A stretch of DNA of 19,805 bases from Collinsella sp. (lineage in GTDB: Bacteria > Actinomycetota > Coriobacteriia > Coriobacteriales > Coriobacteriaceae): NCBI GenBank assembly GCA_019419405.1, contig DYAA01000079.1, positions 1 to 19,805 on the forward strand. Direction: 5' to 3'. This document shows, piece after piece, positions 8,665-16,546 of this stretch. The notes under the pieces are model-generated. The model saw only the letters and a program-made list of their open reading frames with translations, was not told the origin of the DNA and did not search any database. The translations under genes were made by a program, and so were the position numbers. Each line of letters starts with the position of its first letter. Positions within the stretch are counted from its first letter, which is position 1.

Positions 8665-9216
8665 ATGATTACCGTCATCATCGGCATCGTTGTTGTCATT
8701 GTGATTGTCTGCGCCATCGCCGGCATCTACAACAACATGGTCACCAAGCGTAACCGCATCGATAACGCCTGGCAGAACATCGATACGCAGCTGCAGCGCC
8801 GCAACGACCTGATCCCCAACCTGGTCGAGACCGTCAAGGGCTACGCCAAGCACGAGCAGGAGACGCTCTCCGCCGTGATCAGCGCGCGCAACACCGCCGT
8901 CAAGGCCACCACGCCCGAGGCCAAGATGGAAGCCGACAACGTGCTGACCGGTGCGCTGCGCCAGCTCTTCGCCGTAGCCGAGGCCTATCCCGATCTTAAG
9001 GCAAACACTAACTTTACGCAGCTGCAGGCATCGCTCGAGGATACCGAGAACAAGATTAGCTATGCACGCCAGAGCTACAACGATTGCGTGCTCAGCTACA
9101 ACAACGCCATTCAGACGTTCCCGGCTGTCATCTTTGCCGGCATCTTCCAGTTTAAGGAGCGCCAGGGCTTCGAGGCCGCCGAAGCAGCCCGCCAGGCCCC
9201 GACCGTCAAGTTCTAG
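8665..9216 (+). CDS. lemA: LemA family protein
   Basis: The 183-aa protein has an N-terminal membrane segment (residues 2-21, ITVIIGIVVVIVIVCAIAGI). The LemA helical domain follows, with hallmark blocks NRIDNAWQNIDTQLQRRNDLIPNLVETVKGY, QLQASLEDTENKISYARQSYND and a C-terminal FQFKERQGF. Length and order match the family. LemA proteins sit at the membrane with a small extracellular or cytoplasmic helical bundle and are often linked to envelope stress or proteolysis; the exact role is unsettled. ATG 8665 is preceded by CGGAG at suitable spacing. It is monocistronic: promoter at ~8600, strong terminator at 9253-9297. No HtpX or TPM-domain partner is adjacent, unlike in many genomes. Confidence 0.95.
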   Translation: MITVIIGIVVVIVIVCAIAGIYNNMVTKRNRIDNAWQNIDTQLQRRNDLIPNLVETVKGYAKHEQETLSAVISARNTAVKATTPEAKMEADNVLTGALRQLFAVAEAYPDLKANTNFTQLQASLEDTENKISYARQSYNDCVLSYNNAIQTFPAVIFAGIFQFKERQGFEAAEAARQAPTVKF

Positions 9217-9252
9217 TAGTTTGACAGCGCATCCTTAATCGTCCAAATGTAT

Positions 9253-9297
9253 AAACCGCCCCGTCGAATGCATACTTCGACGGGGCGGTTTCCTTTT
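9253..9297 (+). terminator. Intrinsic terminator of lemA
   Basis: A perfect 16 bp stem (9253-9268 with 9276-9291, AAACCGCCCCGTCGAA) has a 7 nt loop and is followed by CCTTTTTC. It lies 36 bp after the lemA stop. Confidence 0.93.
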
Positions 9298-9636
9298 TCG
9301 CGAAGGTCCCCCTCTAAGCGCCGTGCATTTTTAGGAGTATTCAACATAACCAAGGGCTTCGGACGCTACGATAAATGCCAAAGACCGCGAATGTCCCTGC
9401 AAATCAAAACGCTGTCAGCCCATAACCCCGCCCATCATTCGTAGAAAACATCGAGAAATCCCGATTTTTTGCCCAAGGTCGGTATGCAGGGGCCTTCGAT
9501 TGCAGAATACTCGCAAAAATGCACGTCGCCACCACCCCCACATGGCGCGAAGCAAAACAAATGCGCAGCCTAAAAGGCCGCGCACCATCTTTGTTCAGAT
9601 CTATATTGCCCGTAACGGCAGCGCCGAGGTAACGCA
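9298..9636. other. Non-coding intergenic stretch, lemA to ilvE side
   Basis: No gene with a start, SD and coding character is visible on either strand. The left two thirds is the inverted-repeat-bounded segment at 9323-9524. The remainder, 9525-9636, shows no repeat or motif I can support. Confidence 0.6.
9323..9524. repeat. ~202 bp segment bounded by 20 bp imperfect inverted repeats (MITE-like candidate)
   Basis: GTGCATTTTTAGGAGTATTC (9323-9342) and its reverse complement at 9505-9524 match at 18 of 20 positions. The interior is unique and lacks a credible gene. A minus-strand frame ending at 9404 (tail NRDFSMFSTNDGRGYGLTAF) crosses the right terminal repeat, so it is more likely chance or decayed coding. 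No target-site duplication is evident at the boundaries. Being a mobile element is inference from the terminal repeats. Confidence 0.6.
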
Positions 9637-9763
9637 GGCCCGAGGGCAACCTTCCTTTCCGGCGCACTCCGCAGGACGCAAGAAGCCCTCGCCGCACGTA
9701 GTGCGCAGCGAGGGCTTCTTGCATGTCCGAGGACGCGCCGGAAAGGTAGGTTGCCCTCGGGCC
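9637..9763 (-). terminator. 127 bp nested palindrome at the ilvE 3' end, with bidirectional-terminator core
   Basis: Outer arms 9637-9665 and 9735-9763 are complementary over 29 nt with about one mismatch (GGCCCGAGGGCAACC...). Inner arms 9678-9692 and 9708-9722 (GCAAGAAGCCCTCGC) are perfectly complementary, and GCAC/GTGC (9694-9697/9701-9704) closes on a 3 nt loop. The inner stem has the A-side AAGAA and T-side TTCTT of a bidirectional intrinsic terminator. It begins 17 bp after the ilvE stop. The outer arms are far more than termination needs. Confidence 0.65.
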
Positions 9764-9779
9764 GGACATACAAGGCAGC

Positions 9780-10832
9780 TTATGCGACGGTGTAAACCCA
9801 GTTGTGCTTATCCTCGACAGCACCGGACTGAATACCAGTCAGGGTCTCGCGAAGCTTCTTCATCACGGGGCCGATCTCGGTGCAGCCAGCCGGGAAGGTC
9901 ACGGTCTCATCGGCACCGTAGACCTTGTTGTCGATCTCGCCCACCGGGGAGATGACGGCAGCGGTGCCGCACAGGCCGCATTCCACAAAGGTGCCGGCCT
10001 TGACCTCGGCCCACTCGACGGGACGCTGGTCGACGGTCATGCCCAAATCCTCGGCAACCTGAACGAGCGAGCGACGGGTGATGGAGGGCAGGATGGAGTC
10101 GGTGTGCGACTGAGGAACGACGAGGGTGCCGTTCTCCTTCACGAACAGAACGTTCGCGCCACCGGTCTCCTCGACATAGGTGCGGGACTCGGAGTCGAGA
10201 TACAGGTTCTCGGCATAACCCTCGCGATGGGCCTCCATCGTGGGCTTGAGGGACATGGCGTAGTTCAGGCCGGCCTTGATATTGCCGGTGCCGTGCGGTG
10301 CGGCGCGGTCGTACTCGGAAACGCGCAGCTTGACGGGCTTGAGGCCGCCCTTAAAGTACGGACCGACCGGGGTCACGAGAATGCGGAACGTGTACTCAGG
10401 AGCGGGAGCCACGCCGATCACGTCACCGGAGCCGATCATAAACGGACGCACGTACAGGGTCGCACCAGAACCGAAGGGCGGAACCCAAGCGGCGTTGGCA
10501 GAAACGACCTGCTTGACGGCCTCAACAAACTTATCCTTGGGGAACGGGGGCATCTCGAGGCGCTGGGCAGAGTTATACATGCGCTCGGCGTTCATGTCGG
10601 GACGGAAGCAGACGATGCTGCCGTCCTCGGCGGTGTAGGCCTTCAGGCCCTCAAAGACCTCCTGGCAATAATGGAAGATGCCGCCGCACTCGGAGACATG
10701 CAAGGTGTGGTCGGTGGTCAGGCCGCCCTCGTCCCACTCGCCGTCCTTCCAATGAGCCTCGTAGCTGTAATCGGTCTTCATGTAGCCAAAGCCGAGGCTA
10801 CCCCAATCGATATCCTTCTTCTCGACAGTCAT
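9780..10832 (-). CDS. ilvE: Branched-chain amino acid aminotransferase
   Basis: The 350-aa PLP fold-type IV enzyme catalyses reversible transamination between Ile/Leu/Val and their 2-oxo acids with 2-oxoglutarate/glutamate, in the cytosol. Diagnostic blocks include QEVFEGLKAY (57-66), FRPDMNAERM, LYVRPFMIGSG (127-135), GTGNIKAGLNYA with the PLP lysine K186, and YVEETGGANVLFV. Length matches the bacterial BCAT class with the long N-terminus. ATG 10832 is chosen because AAGGAG sits 6 nt upstream. The frame is open to about 10982, but that stretch is Arg-rich and lacks family similarity, so it is read as a ~150 nt leader. No other ilv gene is adjacent. A nested hairpin follows the stop. Confidence 0.97.
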   Translation of the reverse strand: MTVEKKDIDWGSLGFGYMKTDYSYEAHWKDGEWDEGGLTTDHTLHVSECGGIFHYCQEVFEGLKAYTAEDGSIVCFRPDMNAERMYNSAQRLEMPPFPKDKFVEAVKQVVSANAAWVPPFGSGATLYVRPFMIGSGDVIGVAPAPEYTFRILVTPVGPYFKGGLKPVKLRVSEYDRAAPHGTGNIKAGLNYAMSLKPTMEAHREGYAENLYLDSESRTYVEETGGANVLFVKENGTLVVPQSHTDSILPSITRRSLVQVAEDLGMTVDQRPVEWAEVKAGTFVECGLCGTAAVISPVGEIDNKVYGADETVTFPAGCTEIGPVMKKLRETLTGIQSGAVEDKHNWVYTVA

Positions 10833-10985
10833 ATGTCGCTCCTTACATACACAGTTGCATACTCGCGAACTCGCACGCAAGGACCGAGGCCGACCGCGTC
10901 GCAACGTCGCACGCCCGGAGCGTAGAGCCGGACGGGACACGCGGACGACATCGAAGCCGATGACACGTCGATTCGCATGCACGAG

Positions 10986-11014
10986 ATTGTACTCCGCACA
11001 CGCATCGGATAAAA
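10986..11014 (-). promoter_or_regulatory. Candidate ilvE promoter
   Basis: TACAAT (10991-10986 on minus) is a good -10 with a weak TTTTAT -35 at 17 bp. It would give a GC-rich 5' leader of about 150 nt. I found no T-box or attenuator motif in that leader. Confidence 0.35.
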
Positions 11015-11061
11015 CGTTTTTCTTTAACTAACTAAAGTATTTTCATTTGACCGAAGCTAGA

Positions 11062-11093
11062 GAGGCCCGCCACCGTAATCGGTGACGGGCCTC
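11062..11093 (-). terminator. Hairpin downstream of the DedA gene
   Basis: Arms 11062-11075 and 11080-11093 (GAGGCCCGCCACCG) pair over 14 bp with one mismatch and a TAAT loop, starting about 29 bp after the DedA stop. The U-tract is absent or weak (TCTCTAG), so termination strength is uncertain. Confidence 0.5.
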
Positions 11094-11121
11094 AACGGCA
11101 CGGTTTGCGCGCTAGCTCGAG

Positions 11122-11769
11122 CTACGCGTTCTGTTTGCCCAGCTTTGCCTTAACCAGGCCGACCACGGTCGGGATAATCGACACGGCGACGATGCCGATA
11201 ATCAGCAGCTCAAAGTGCTCCTGCACAAAGGGGATGCCGCCAAAGAAGTAGCCCAGCAGCGTAAAGACCGTCGACCAGGTAATGCCACCCAGCACGTTAA
11301 AGATGACAAAGTTGCGCCAGTGCATGCCGCCCATGCCGGCGATAAAAGGCACAAAGGTGCGAATAAACGGGAAGAAGCGACCGAGGAAGATGGCCAGATG
11401 GCCCCACTTATCCAGGAAATCCTCGGACTTTTTGATGCGCTCGGGCGTCATGGCCTTTACCTTGCCCGAGGCGATGATCTTGCGGCCAAAAAAGTGGCCG
11501 ATCATAAAGTTGCACTGATCGCCCAGGATGGCTGCGGCCCATGCGACGGCCAGCAGGGCCACGATGTTAAAGCCGCCGTTGTGGGCAAAGAAGCCCGAGG
11601 CAAACAGCAGCGAATCGCCGGGAAGGAACGGGAAGAACACCACGCCCGTCTCGATAAAGATGATCAGGAACACGCAGCCGTAGGCCATAAGCGGGCCGGC
11701 GGCGATCCAACTGGCGATCGCGGTGCGCGGGTCCTTGAGCAGCTCGGCGATAAAATTAATGAAACCCAT
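11122..11769 (-). CDS. DedA-family (SNARE-associated/VTT domain) integral membrane protein
   Basis: The 215-aa polytopic protein carries DedA signatures. It has ETGVVFFPFLPGDSLLFASG near residue 45, GDQCNFMIGHFFGRK near 87, and the GRFFPFIRTFVPFIAGMGGM block around 132-151, followed by NVLGGITWS. The conserved Arg residues and the re-entrant-loop Pro/Gly residues are present. DedA proteins act in membrane homeostasis; some members flip undecaprenyl-phosphate or phosphatidylethanolamine. The substrate here is not evident. ATG 11769 has GAGAGG 9 nt upstream; upstream in-frame Met and Val codons lack an SD. A TATACT -10 lies at 11816-11821 on the minus strand. It is divergent from cysE with a ~225 bp shared promoter region. 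Confidence 0.95.
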   Translation of the reverse strand: MGFINFIAELLKDPRTAIASWIAAGPLMAYGCVFLIIFIETGVVFFPFLPGDSLLFASGFFAHNGGFNIVALLAVAWAAAILGDQCNFMIGHFFGRKIIASGKVKAMTPERIKKSEDFLDKWGHLAIFLGRFFPFIRTFVPFIAGMGGMHWRNFVIFNVLGGITWSTVFTLLGYFFGGIPFVQEHFELLIIGIVAVSIIPTVVGLVKAKLGKQNA

Positions 11770-11815
11770 GAAGTAAAACCTCTCAGTTGTGGGCGCGGAC
11801 ACGTCCAAGTTGACC

Positions 11816-11839
11816 AGTATACGGTTGCGGCGCGGCAAC
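11816..11839 (-). promoter_or_regulatory. Candidate DedA gene -10 and adjacent inverted repeat
   Basis: TATACT on minus (11821-11816) lies about 47 bp upstream of the DedA ATG. GTTGC-GGCGCG-GCAAC (11824-11839) sits just upstream where the spacer would be. No good -35 is seen. Confidence 0.3.
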
Positions 11840-11923
11840 GCACACGACCTTACAAAAGCGTGACTTCATTACCAGCAAGTTTGCATAATTGACACCTGTC
11901 GCGCAAAGCCGAGCAAGATTGCT

Positions 11924-11952
11924 CTTCCTAATCCCTAGCGAATCGCTATACT
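11924..11952 (+). promoter_or_regulatory. Candidate cysE promoter
   Basis: TATACT (11947-11952) is a strong -10, 42 bp before the GTG start. The -35 at 17 bp (CTTCCT, 11924-11929) is weak. No cysteine-responsive element is recognised. Confidence 0.4.
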
Positions 11953-11993
11953 TTATTGAATTGCATTGTCGCGGCGCTAAGGGAGGGCGGCCG

Positions 11994-12698
11994 GTGAGCT
12001 TTATCAATACCATTCGCGAGGACATCAAGACCGTCCAGGCACAGGACCCCGCCGCGCAAAACGGCCTAGTCATCTTCCTTTCTTACCCCGGCTTGCACGC
12101 CAAGTGGAACCACGTGCCCGAGCACTGGCTGTGGGAACATGGACATCGCTCGCTCGCCCGCGTGCTCTCGCAAATCACCCGCCATATCACTGGCGTCGAG
12201 ATTCATCCTGCCGCACAGATCGGCAAGCATTTCTTTATCGACCACGCCATGGGCGTTGTCATCGGCGAAACCGCCATTGTGGGCGACAACTGCGTGCTCT
12301 ATCAGGGCGTCACACTTGGCGGCACCGGCAACGAGACCGGCAAGCGCCACCCCACCCTGGGCAACAACGTCACCGTGGGCACAGGCGCCAAGGTGCTCGG
12401 CAACATTCGCATTGGCAACAACGTCAAAATCGGCGGCAACTCGGTCGTCGTCAAGGACGTACCCGACAACTGCACCGTCGTGGGCGTGCCGGGCCGCGTC
12501 ATCAAGCGCAACGGCTGCCGCGTATTCGAGGAAAGCTTCGACGCCAAGCAGCACCGCGAATACATGCCCGACGATGCCGCCGAGCAGAGTGCCCTCAACC
12601 GCCAGGGCATCACCGAGAATGCCCGCCGCGTCAAGGAACTCGAGCGAGAGGTGGCCGAGCTCAAGGCCCTCGTCACCAAGCTCGTGGACGAGCGCTAG
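11994..12698 (+). CDS. cysE: Serine O-acetyltransferase
   Basis: The 234-aa protein transfers acetyl from acetyl-CoA to L-serine, the first step of cysteine synthesis in the cytosol. A short helical N-terminus is followed by a left-handed beta-helix of hexapeptide repeats (about residues 66-170). Catalytic and binding blocks are IDHAMGVVIGETA (H84), YQGVTLGGTG and GKRHPTLGNNV (H119). The C-terminus is a predicted coiled coil (about 205-234, heptads around VKELEREVAELKALVTKLV), longer than the usual short tail. GTG 11994 is chosen because GGGAGG lies 6-8 nt upstream; the frame stays open to TTG 11889 without an SD and across the likely promoter. No cysK is adjacent. A terminator follows at 12735. 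Confidence 0.96.
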   Translation: MSFINTIREDIKTVQAQDPAAQNGLVIFLSYPGLHAKWNHVPEHWLWEHGHRSLARVLSQITRHITGVEIHPAAQIGKHFFIDHAMGVVIGETAIVGDNCVLYQGVTLGGTGNETGKRHPTLGNNVTVGTGAKVLGNIRIGNNVKIGGNSVVVKDVPDNCTVVGVPGRVIKRNGCRVFEESFDAKQHREYMPDDAAEQSALNRQGITENARRVKELEREVAELKALVTKLVDER

Positions 12699-12734
12699 AG
12701 GCGGACGGCCACCGACAACATTGACGCCAACGCA

Positions 12735-12775
12735 AAGGCGCGCCAGGGAATCCATCCCCGGCGCGCCTTATTTCT
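12735..12775 (+). terminator. Intrinsic terminator of cysE
   Basis: A perfect 10 bp stem AAGGCGCGCC (12735-12744) / GGCGCGCCTT (12760-12769) has an inner GGGA/TCCC pairing and is followed by ATTTCT. It is placed 36 bp after the cysE stop. Confidence 0.8.
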
Positions 12776-12776
12776 G

Positions 12777-12808
12777 ATGTGACATGCGGGACTGTCCCTT
12801 TGTCACAT
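12777..12808. repeat. 32 bp near-perfect palindrome between convergent cysE and ABC gene
   Basis: ATGTGACA (12777-12784) pairs with TGTCACAT (12801-12808), and inner GGGAC (12788-12792) pairs with GTCCC (12794-12798) around one central base. It directly abuts the stop codon of the minus-strand ABC gene. The TGTGACA...GGGACTGTCCC...TGTCACA form resembles short dispersed REP-like palindromes. Only one copy is present in this window. Confidence 0.7.
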
Positions 12809-14808
12809 TATGCGAATTGGCTCAGGTAGAGGTCGGCGTAGGCGCCCTCGGCAGCCAGCAGCTCCTTGTGCGTTCCCTGCTCGATAATGTTGCCGTGATC
12901 CATAACCAAGATCAGGTCGGCATCCACAATCGTCGACAGGCGATGCGCGATCACAAAGCTCGTGCGGCCGCGCATGAGCGCGTCCATGGCGCGGCCGATG
13001 GCAAGCTCGGTGCGCGTATCCACGCTCGACGTCGCCTCGTCCAGGATGAGAATCGCCGGGTTGTTGAGCAGCACGCGTGCGATGGTTAGCAGCTGACGCT
13101 GGCCCTGGCTGATGCTTTCGGCATCGTTGGCTACGCGCGTGTCGTAGCCCTGAGGCATGGTGCGCACAAAGAAGTCGACCTGGGCGGCGCGAGCGGCCGC
13201 AACAATCTCCTCGCGCGTTGCCTCGGGGCAGCCGTAGGCGATGTTCTCGGCAATCGTGCCGTCGAACAGCCAGGCATCCTGTAGCACCATGCCAAACTGC
13301 TGCCGTAGCTCGCCGCGATCCATGAGGCGCGTATCCACACCGTCAAGCGTAATGCGGCCGCCGTCGATCTCGTAAAAGCGCATGAGCAGGTTGATGAGCG
13401 TCGTCTTGCCTGCGCCCGTGGTTCCCACCACGGCAATCTTCTGGCCCGGCTCGGCGGTAAACGACACGTCGCGCATGAGCGGCTTGTCGGGCGAATAACC
13501 AAAGCGCACGTGCTCAAAGGAGACGCGGCCCTCCACGCGACCCGGCAGCTTGGAGGCCTCGCCCGGCTGCGGATCGGCCTCCATCTCGGGCTCATCGAGC
13601 AGGTCGAACACGCGCTCCGCACTCGCCAGCGCGCTCTGCAGCGAGTTAAAGGTAAACGACAACTGCGTCATGGGTTCGGACGCCTCGTAGATAAACTGGA
13701 AGAACGCCTGGAACACGCCGACGGTCATATGCCCGGCAACCAGCATGCTGCAGCCCACCAGCGCAATCACGATCTGCGCCAAACGGCCGATAAAGCGCAC
13801 CGCAGGGCCGACGGCGTTAATCATAAAGTCGGCCTTGGTGCTCACGCGCGCCAGCTCCTTCGAAGCCTCGTGTACCTCGGCAGAGCTCTGGCGCTCGCGG
13901 TTAAACGCACGGATCACCAGACGGCCCGAGTAGCCTTCCTCGACCGCGCTCGTAATCTTGGACACCCACTCCTGGCGCTCGCCCGTCACATCGTGCGTGC
14001 GGCGCGACACGACCTTCGTCACCAGCAGCGAAAGCGCCGTAAAGAACAAAAAGACGAGCGTGAGCGGCACGCTAAACACGAACATCACGCTCACGGCGCC
14101 CACCACGGTACCGATCGACACCAGCAACTGCAGCAGTCCGCGCTGCATGCTCTCGGACATCTTGTCCAAGTCGTTGGTCGCACGGCTGACGACCTCGCCG
14201 GGACGATGCGCGTCAAAGTAGGCAAGCGGCAGACGGTTGAGCTTTTGTGCGATGCGGTTGCGTAGACGCAGGTTGAGACGCTCGGCAACGCTCGACATCA
14301 AAAAGCTCTGGAGTGCGTAGAACGAGGCGGCGGCGGTCCAGATCATAAAGTAGATGAAGATGGTCCTGCCGCAGTTCTCCCAGGTAATGCTGAAGGTAGT
14401 GTTGTTGGCAAACGCCACCTTCATGTGCCCCCACAGTTCATCGATCACGCGGGCGCTGTAGGCCGGCGCCGCGGTGTTAAAGATGGCATAGAACACGATG
14501 CTCGCGAACACGATATAGAAACGCCAATGGTCGCCGGCGGCCTCGCTCCACAGGCGGCGCACCGTCGCCCAGGTGTCGCGGGGCGTCTCGTCCTCGTCCT
14601 CGTCGTCAACGTCGCGCATGCGCTCTGCCTCGGCGCGGGCGCGCTCGTCCTCGGCGCGCTCGTTTTCCTCGTAGAGCGCCTGGCGGCGAGCCTCGCGCTC
14701 CGCCGCCTTGGCGGCTTCGTCCAGGCCGGGCGTGGCGCCCGCCTCCTCGACTGTCTCTGCAACCGCGGCGTCATCGGTGATGCCCTGCTTCTTGAGCTCC
14801 TCGGTCAT
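12808..14808 (-). CDS. ABC exporter half-transporter, canonical Walker B/His-loop subunit
   Basis: The 666-aa protein has a type IV exporter fold: six membrane segments (about residues 95-375) fused to an NBD (about 428-666). The NBD shows Walker A GTTGAGKT (462-469), Q-loop near 510, a variant signature SISQGQ (565-570), Walker B ILILD with catalytic E591, and an intact IAHR His loop. The first ~80 residues are an unusual highly charged, Glu/Ala/Arg-rich helical extension with the acidic cluster DVDDEDEDE. ATG 14808 is preceded by GGGAGGTGA inside the end of the upstream gene, one base after that gene's stop, so translation is probably coupled. It should pair with the 14810-16546 product as a heterodimeric exporter. 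The substrate (drug, peptide or lipid) is not evident. Confidence 0.95.
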   Translation of the reverse strand: MTEELKKQGITDDAAVAETVEEAGATPGLDEAAKAAEREARRQALYEENERAEDERARAEAERMRDVDDEDEDETPRDTWATVRRLWSEAAGDHWRFYIVFASIVFYAIFNTAAPAYSARVIDELWGHMKVAFANNTTFSITWENCGRTIFIYFMIWTAAASFYALQSFLMSSVAERLNLRLRNRIAQKLNRLPLAYFDAHRPGEVVSRATNDLDKMSESMQRGLLQLLVSIGTVVGAVSVMFVFSVPLTLVFLFFTALSLLVTKVVSRRTHDVTGERQEWVSKITSAVEEGYSGRLVIRAFNRERQSSAEVHEASKELARVSTKADFMINAVGPAVRFIGRLAQIVIALVGCSMLVAGHMTVGVFQAFFQFIYEASEPMTQLSFTFNSLQSALASAERVFDLLDEPEMEADPQPGEASKLPGRVEGRVSFEHVRFGYSPDKPLMRDVSFTAEPGQKIAVVGTTGAGKTTLINLLMRFYEIDGGRITLDGVDTRLMDRGELRQQFGMVLQDAWLFDGTIAENIAYGCPEATREEIVAAARAAQVDFFVRTMPQGYDTRVANDAESISQGQRQLLTIARVLLNNPAILILDEATSSVDTRTELAIGRAMDALMRGRTSFVIAHRLSTIVDADLILVMDHGNIIEQGTHKELLAAEGAYADLYLSQFA

Positions 14809-14809
14809 G

Positions 14810-16546
14810 CTACTCACCTCCCTTCATCTGCGATTCCGCGATAGCGCGGTACACCTCGCAGGTTTCCATGAGCTCGTCGTGCGTGCCCAGGCCCACGATC
14901 TCGCCGTCCTTGAGCACCACGATCTGATCGGCATGCAAAATAGTCGAGATGCGCTGGGCGATGATGAGCACCGCGGCATCGCACGTCTCGTCCTGCAGCG
15001 CATGGCGCAGTGCCGCATCGGTCTTAAAGTCCAGGGCCGAAAAACTGTCGTCGAAGATATACAGGTCGGCGCGCTTCATGAGTGCGCGGGCGATTGCCAA
15101 ACGCTGGCGCTGGCCGCCCGAAAAGTTCGTACCGCCCTGCGCCACCGGAGTGTCGAGCCCCTGCGGTTGATCGAGTACAAAGGTGCTCTGGGCAACCTGG
15201 AGCGCATGGAGCATGTCAGCCTCGGTCGCACCCTCGTTACCAAAGCGCAGGTTGCTCGCCACGGTACCCGAGAACAGCCATGCCTTCTGCGGCACATAGG
15301 CGATACGCCCGCGGATGTCGTCTTGCGAAAGGTCGCGCAGGTCGACGCCGTTCAGGCGAATGGCGCCCTTCGTGGCATCGTGGAAGCGAAGCAAGAGCTT
15401 GGCCACCGTTGACTTGCCCGAGCCCGTTGAGCCCACGATCGCGGTCGTCTGTCCACGGCGGCAGGCAAAACTCAGGTTGCACAGGGTGTCCTCGTCGGCA
15501 TCGTCAAAACGGAACGACATGTGGTCGAACACGGCCACCGCGTCGGCGCCGTCTGCGGACTCAGGCGCCCCGTCGCCCAGCGTAGCCTTGCCGTCCACAA
15601 TGCTCGGCTCGATTTCGAGCACCTGCTGCGCGCGGTTGAGACACGCCGCGGCGCGCGGGAGCGTCAGCACCACCATCTGCGCCATCATCACAAAGAACAG
15701 GATCAGGATCGCGTACTCCAGCACGGCCGAGATGCTGCCGATTTGCATGGCATGGACGCCCACGCGGTTGCCGCCCACCCACAGCACCGCCACCTCGGCG
15801 ATGTTCATCAAAAAGAAGCTGGAGCTGTCGAGACCCACAAACAGGTGGTTGACCTTGATGGCATTGGCCGCGTAATCGCTAAACACCTCGTCCAGGCGCT
15901 GCTCCTCGTGGCGCTCCTTGTTAAATGCGCGGATGACGCGCACGCCCACGATGTTCTCGCGCAGCACCACGTTCATGCGGTCGATAAAGCTCTGCAGGCG
16001 CATAAAGATCGGCGCGGCGTTGGCAACGGTAAAGACCGCCGCCACCAGCACGATCGCAACGACCACGCCCAGCAGCGTGCCCATGGCAGGATCGATAAAC
16101 CAGGCAAAGATGATGCCCGCCACGGCCAAGAACGGTACCGGCAGCACCAGCTGAATCGTCTGCAGGATCGCTTGCTGGATCACGTTGATGTCGTTGAGCG
16201 AGCGCGTGATCATCGAACCCGTGCCAAAGCGCTCAAAGTCGCTGGCGGACAGCTCGAGCGATTTGTCGTACACGGCGTTGCGGATATCGCAGGCCACGTT
16301 GGCCGCCAGGCGGGCCGAAAGATAACAGCCCAGCACCGCACCACCGCTGGCCATGCCGGTCGCGATAAACATGTACAGGCCGTTGCGCAGGATGTAGTCG
16401 ACATCACCCGTCGTGATACCGGTATTGACCATATTCGCCAACATTGTAGGCACCAACAGCGTGCCGACGTTATCTATCAGCAGCACAAACATCGTCACCG
16501 CAATCAGCCCGCGATACGGCCTCATAAACCTCATTAAGAGTCGCAT
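14810..16546 (-). CDS. ABC exporter half-transporter, degenerate ATPase-site subunit
   Basis: The 578-aa protein has an N-terminal six-helix membrane domain (about 1-300) and a C-terminal NBD (about 337-578). Walker A GSTGSGKST (372-380) and signature FSGGQ (475-479) are intact. The catalytic Glu after Walker B is Asp (IFDDS, D500) and the His loop is Gln (IIAQR, Q531). These substitutions mark the non-hydrolytic site of heterodimeric exporters such as TM287/288 and BmrC/BmrD. The partner's altered ISQGQ signature would complete the same degenerate site, which fits. The ATG at 16546 overlaps the MarR gene end by 13 nt, with GGGGGAG immediately upstream, so it is coupled to MarR. An efflux role is inferred from architecture and the MarR context. 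Confidence 0.95.
   Translation of the reverse strand: MRLLMRFMRPYRGLIAVTMFVLLIDNVGTLLVPTMLANMVNTGITTGDVDYILRNGLYMFIATGMASGGAVLGCYLSARLAANVACDIRNAVYDKSLELSASDFERFGTGSMITRSLNDINVIQQAILQTIQLVLPVPFLAVAGIIFAWFIDPAMGTLLGVVVAIVLVAAVFTVANAAPIFMRLQSFIDRMNVVLRENIVGVRVIRAFNKERHEEQRLDEVFSDYAANAIKVNHLFVGLDSSSFFLMNIAEVAVLWVGGNRVGVHAMQIGSISAVLEYAILILFFVMMAQMVVLTLPRAAACLNRAQQVLEIEPSIVDGKATLGDGAPESADGADAVAVFDHMSFRFDDADEDTLCNLSFACRRGQTTAIVGSTGSGKSTVAKLLLRFHDATKGAIRLNGVDLRDLSQDDIRGRIAYVPQKAWLFSGTVASNLRFGNEGATEADMLHALQVAQSTFVLDQPQGLDTPVAQGGTNFSGGQRQRLAIARALMKRADLYIFDDSFSALDFKTDAALRHALQDETCDAAVLIIAQRISTILHADQIVVLKDGEIVGLGTHDELMETCEVYRAIAESQMKGGE

Noticed and set aside
9404..9823. 139-codon minus-strand frame
   Set aside because: It overlaps the ilvE end, runs through the nested terminator hairpin and crosses an inverted repeat, so it is unlikely to be translated.
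10833..10982. N-terminal extension of ilvE to 400 residues
   Set aside because: The AAGGAG-ATG at 10832 gives the family-length protein. The extension is Arg-rich and overlaps the likely promoter and leader.
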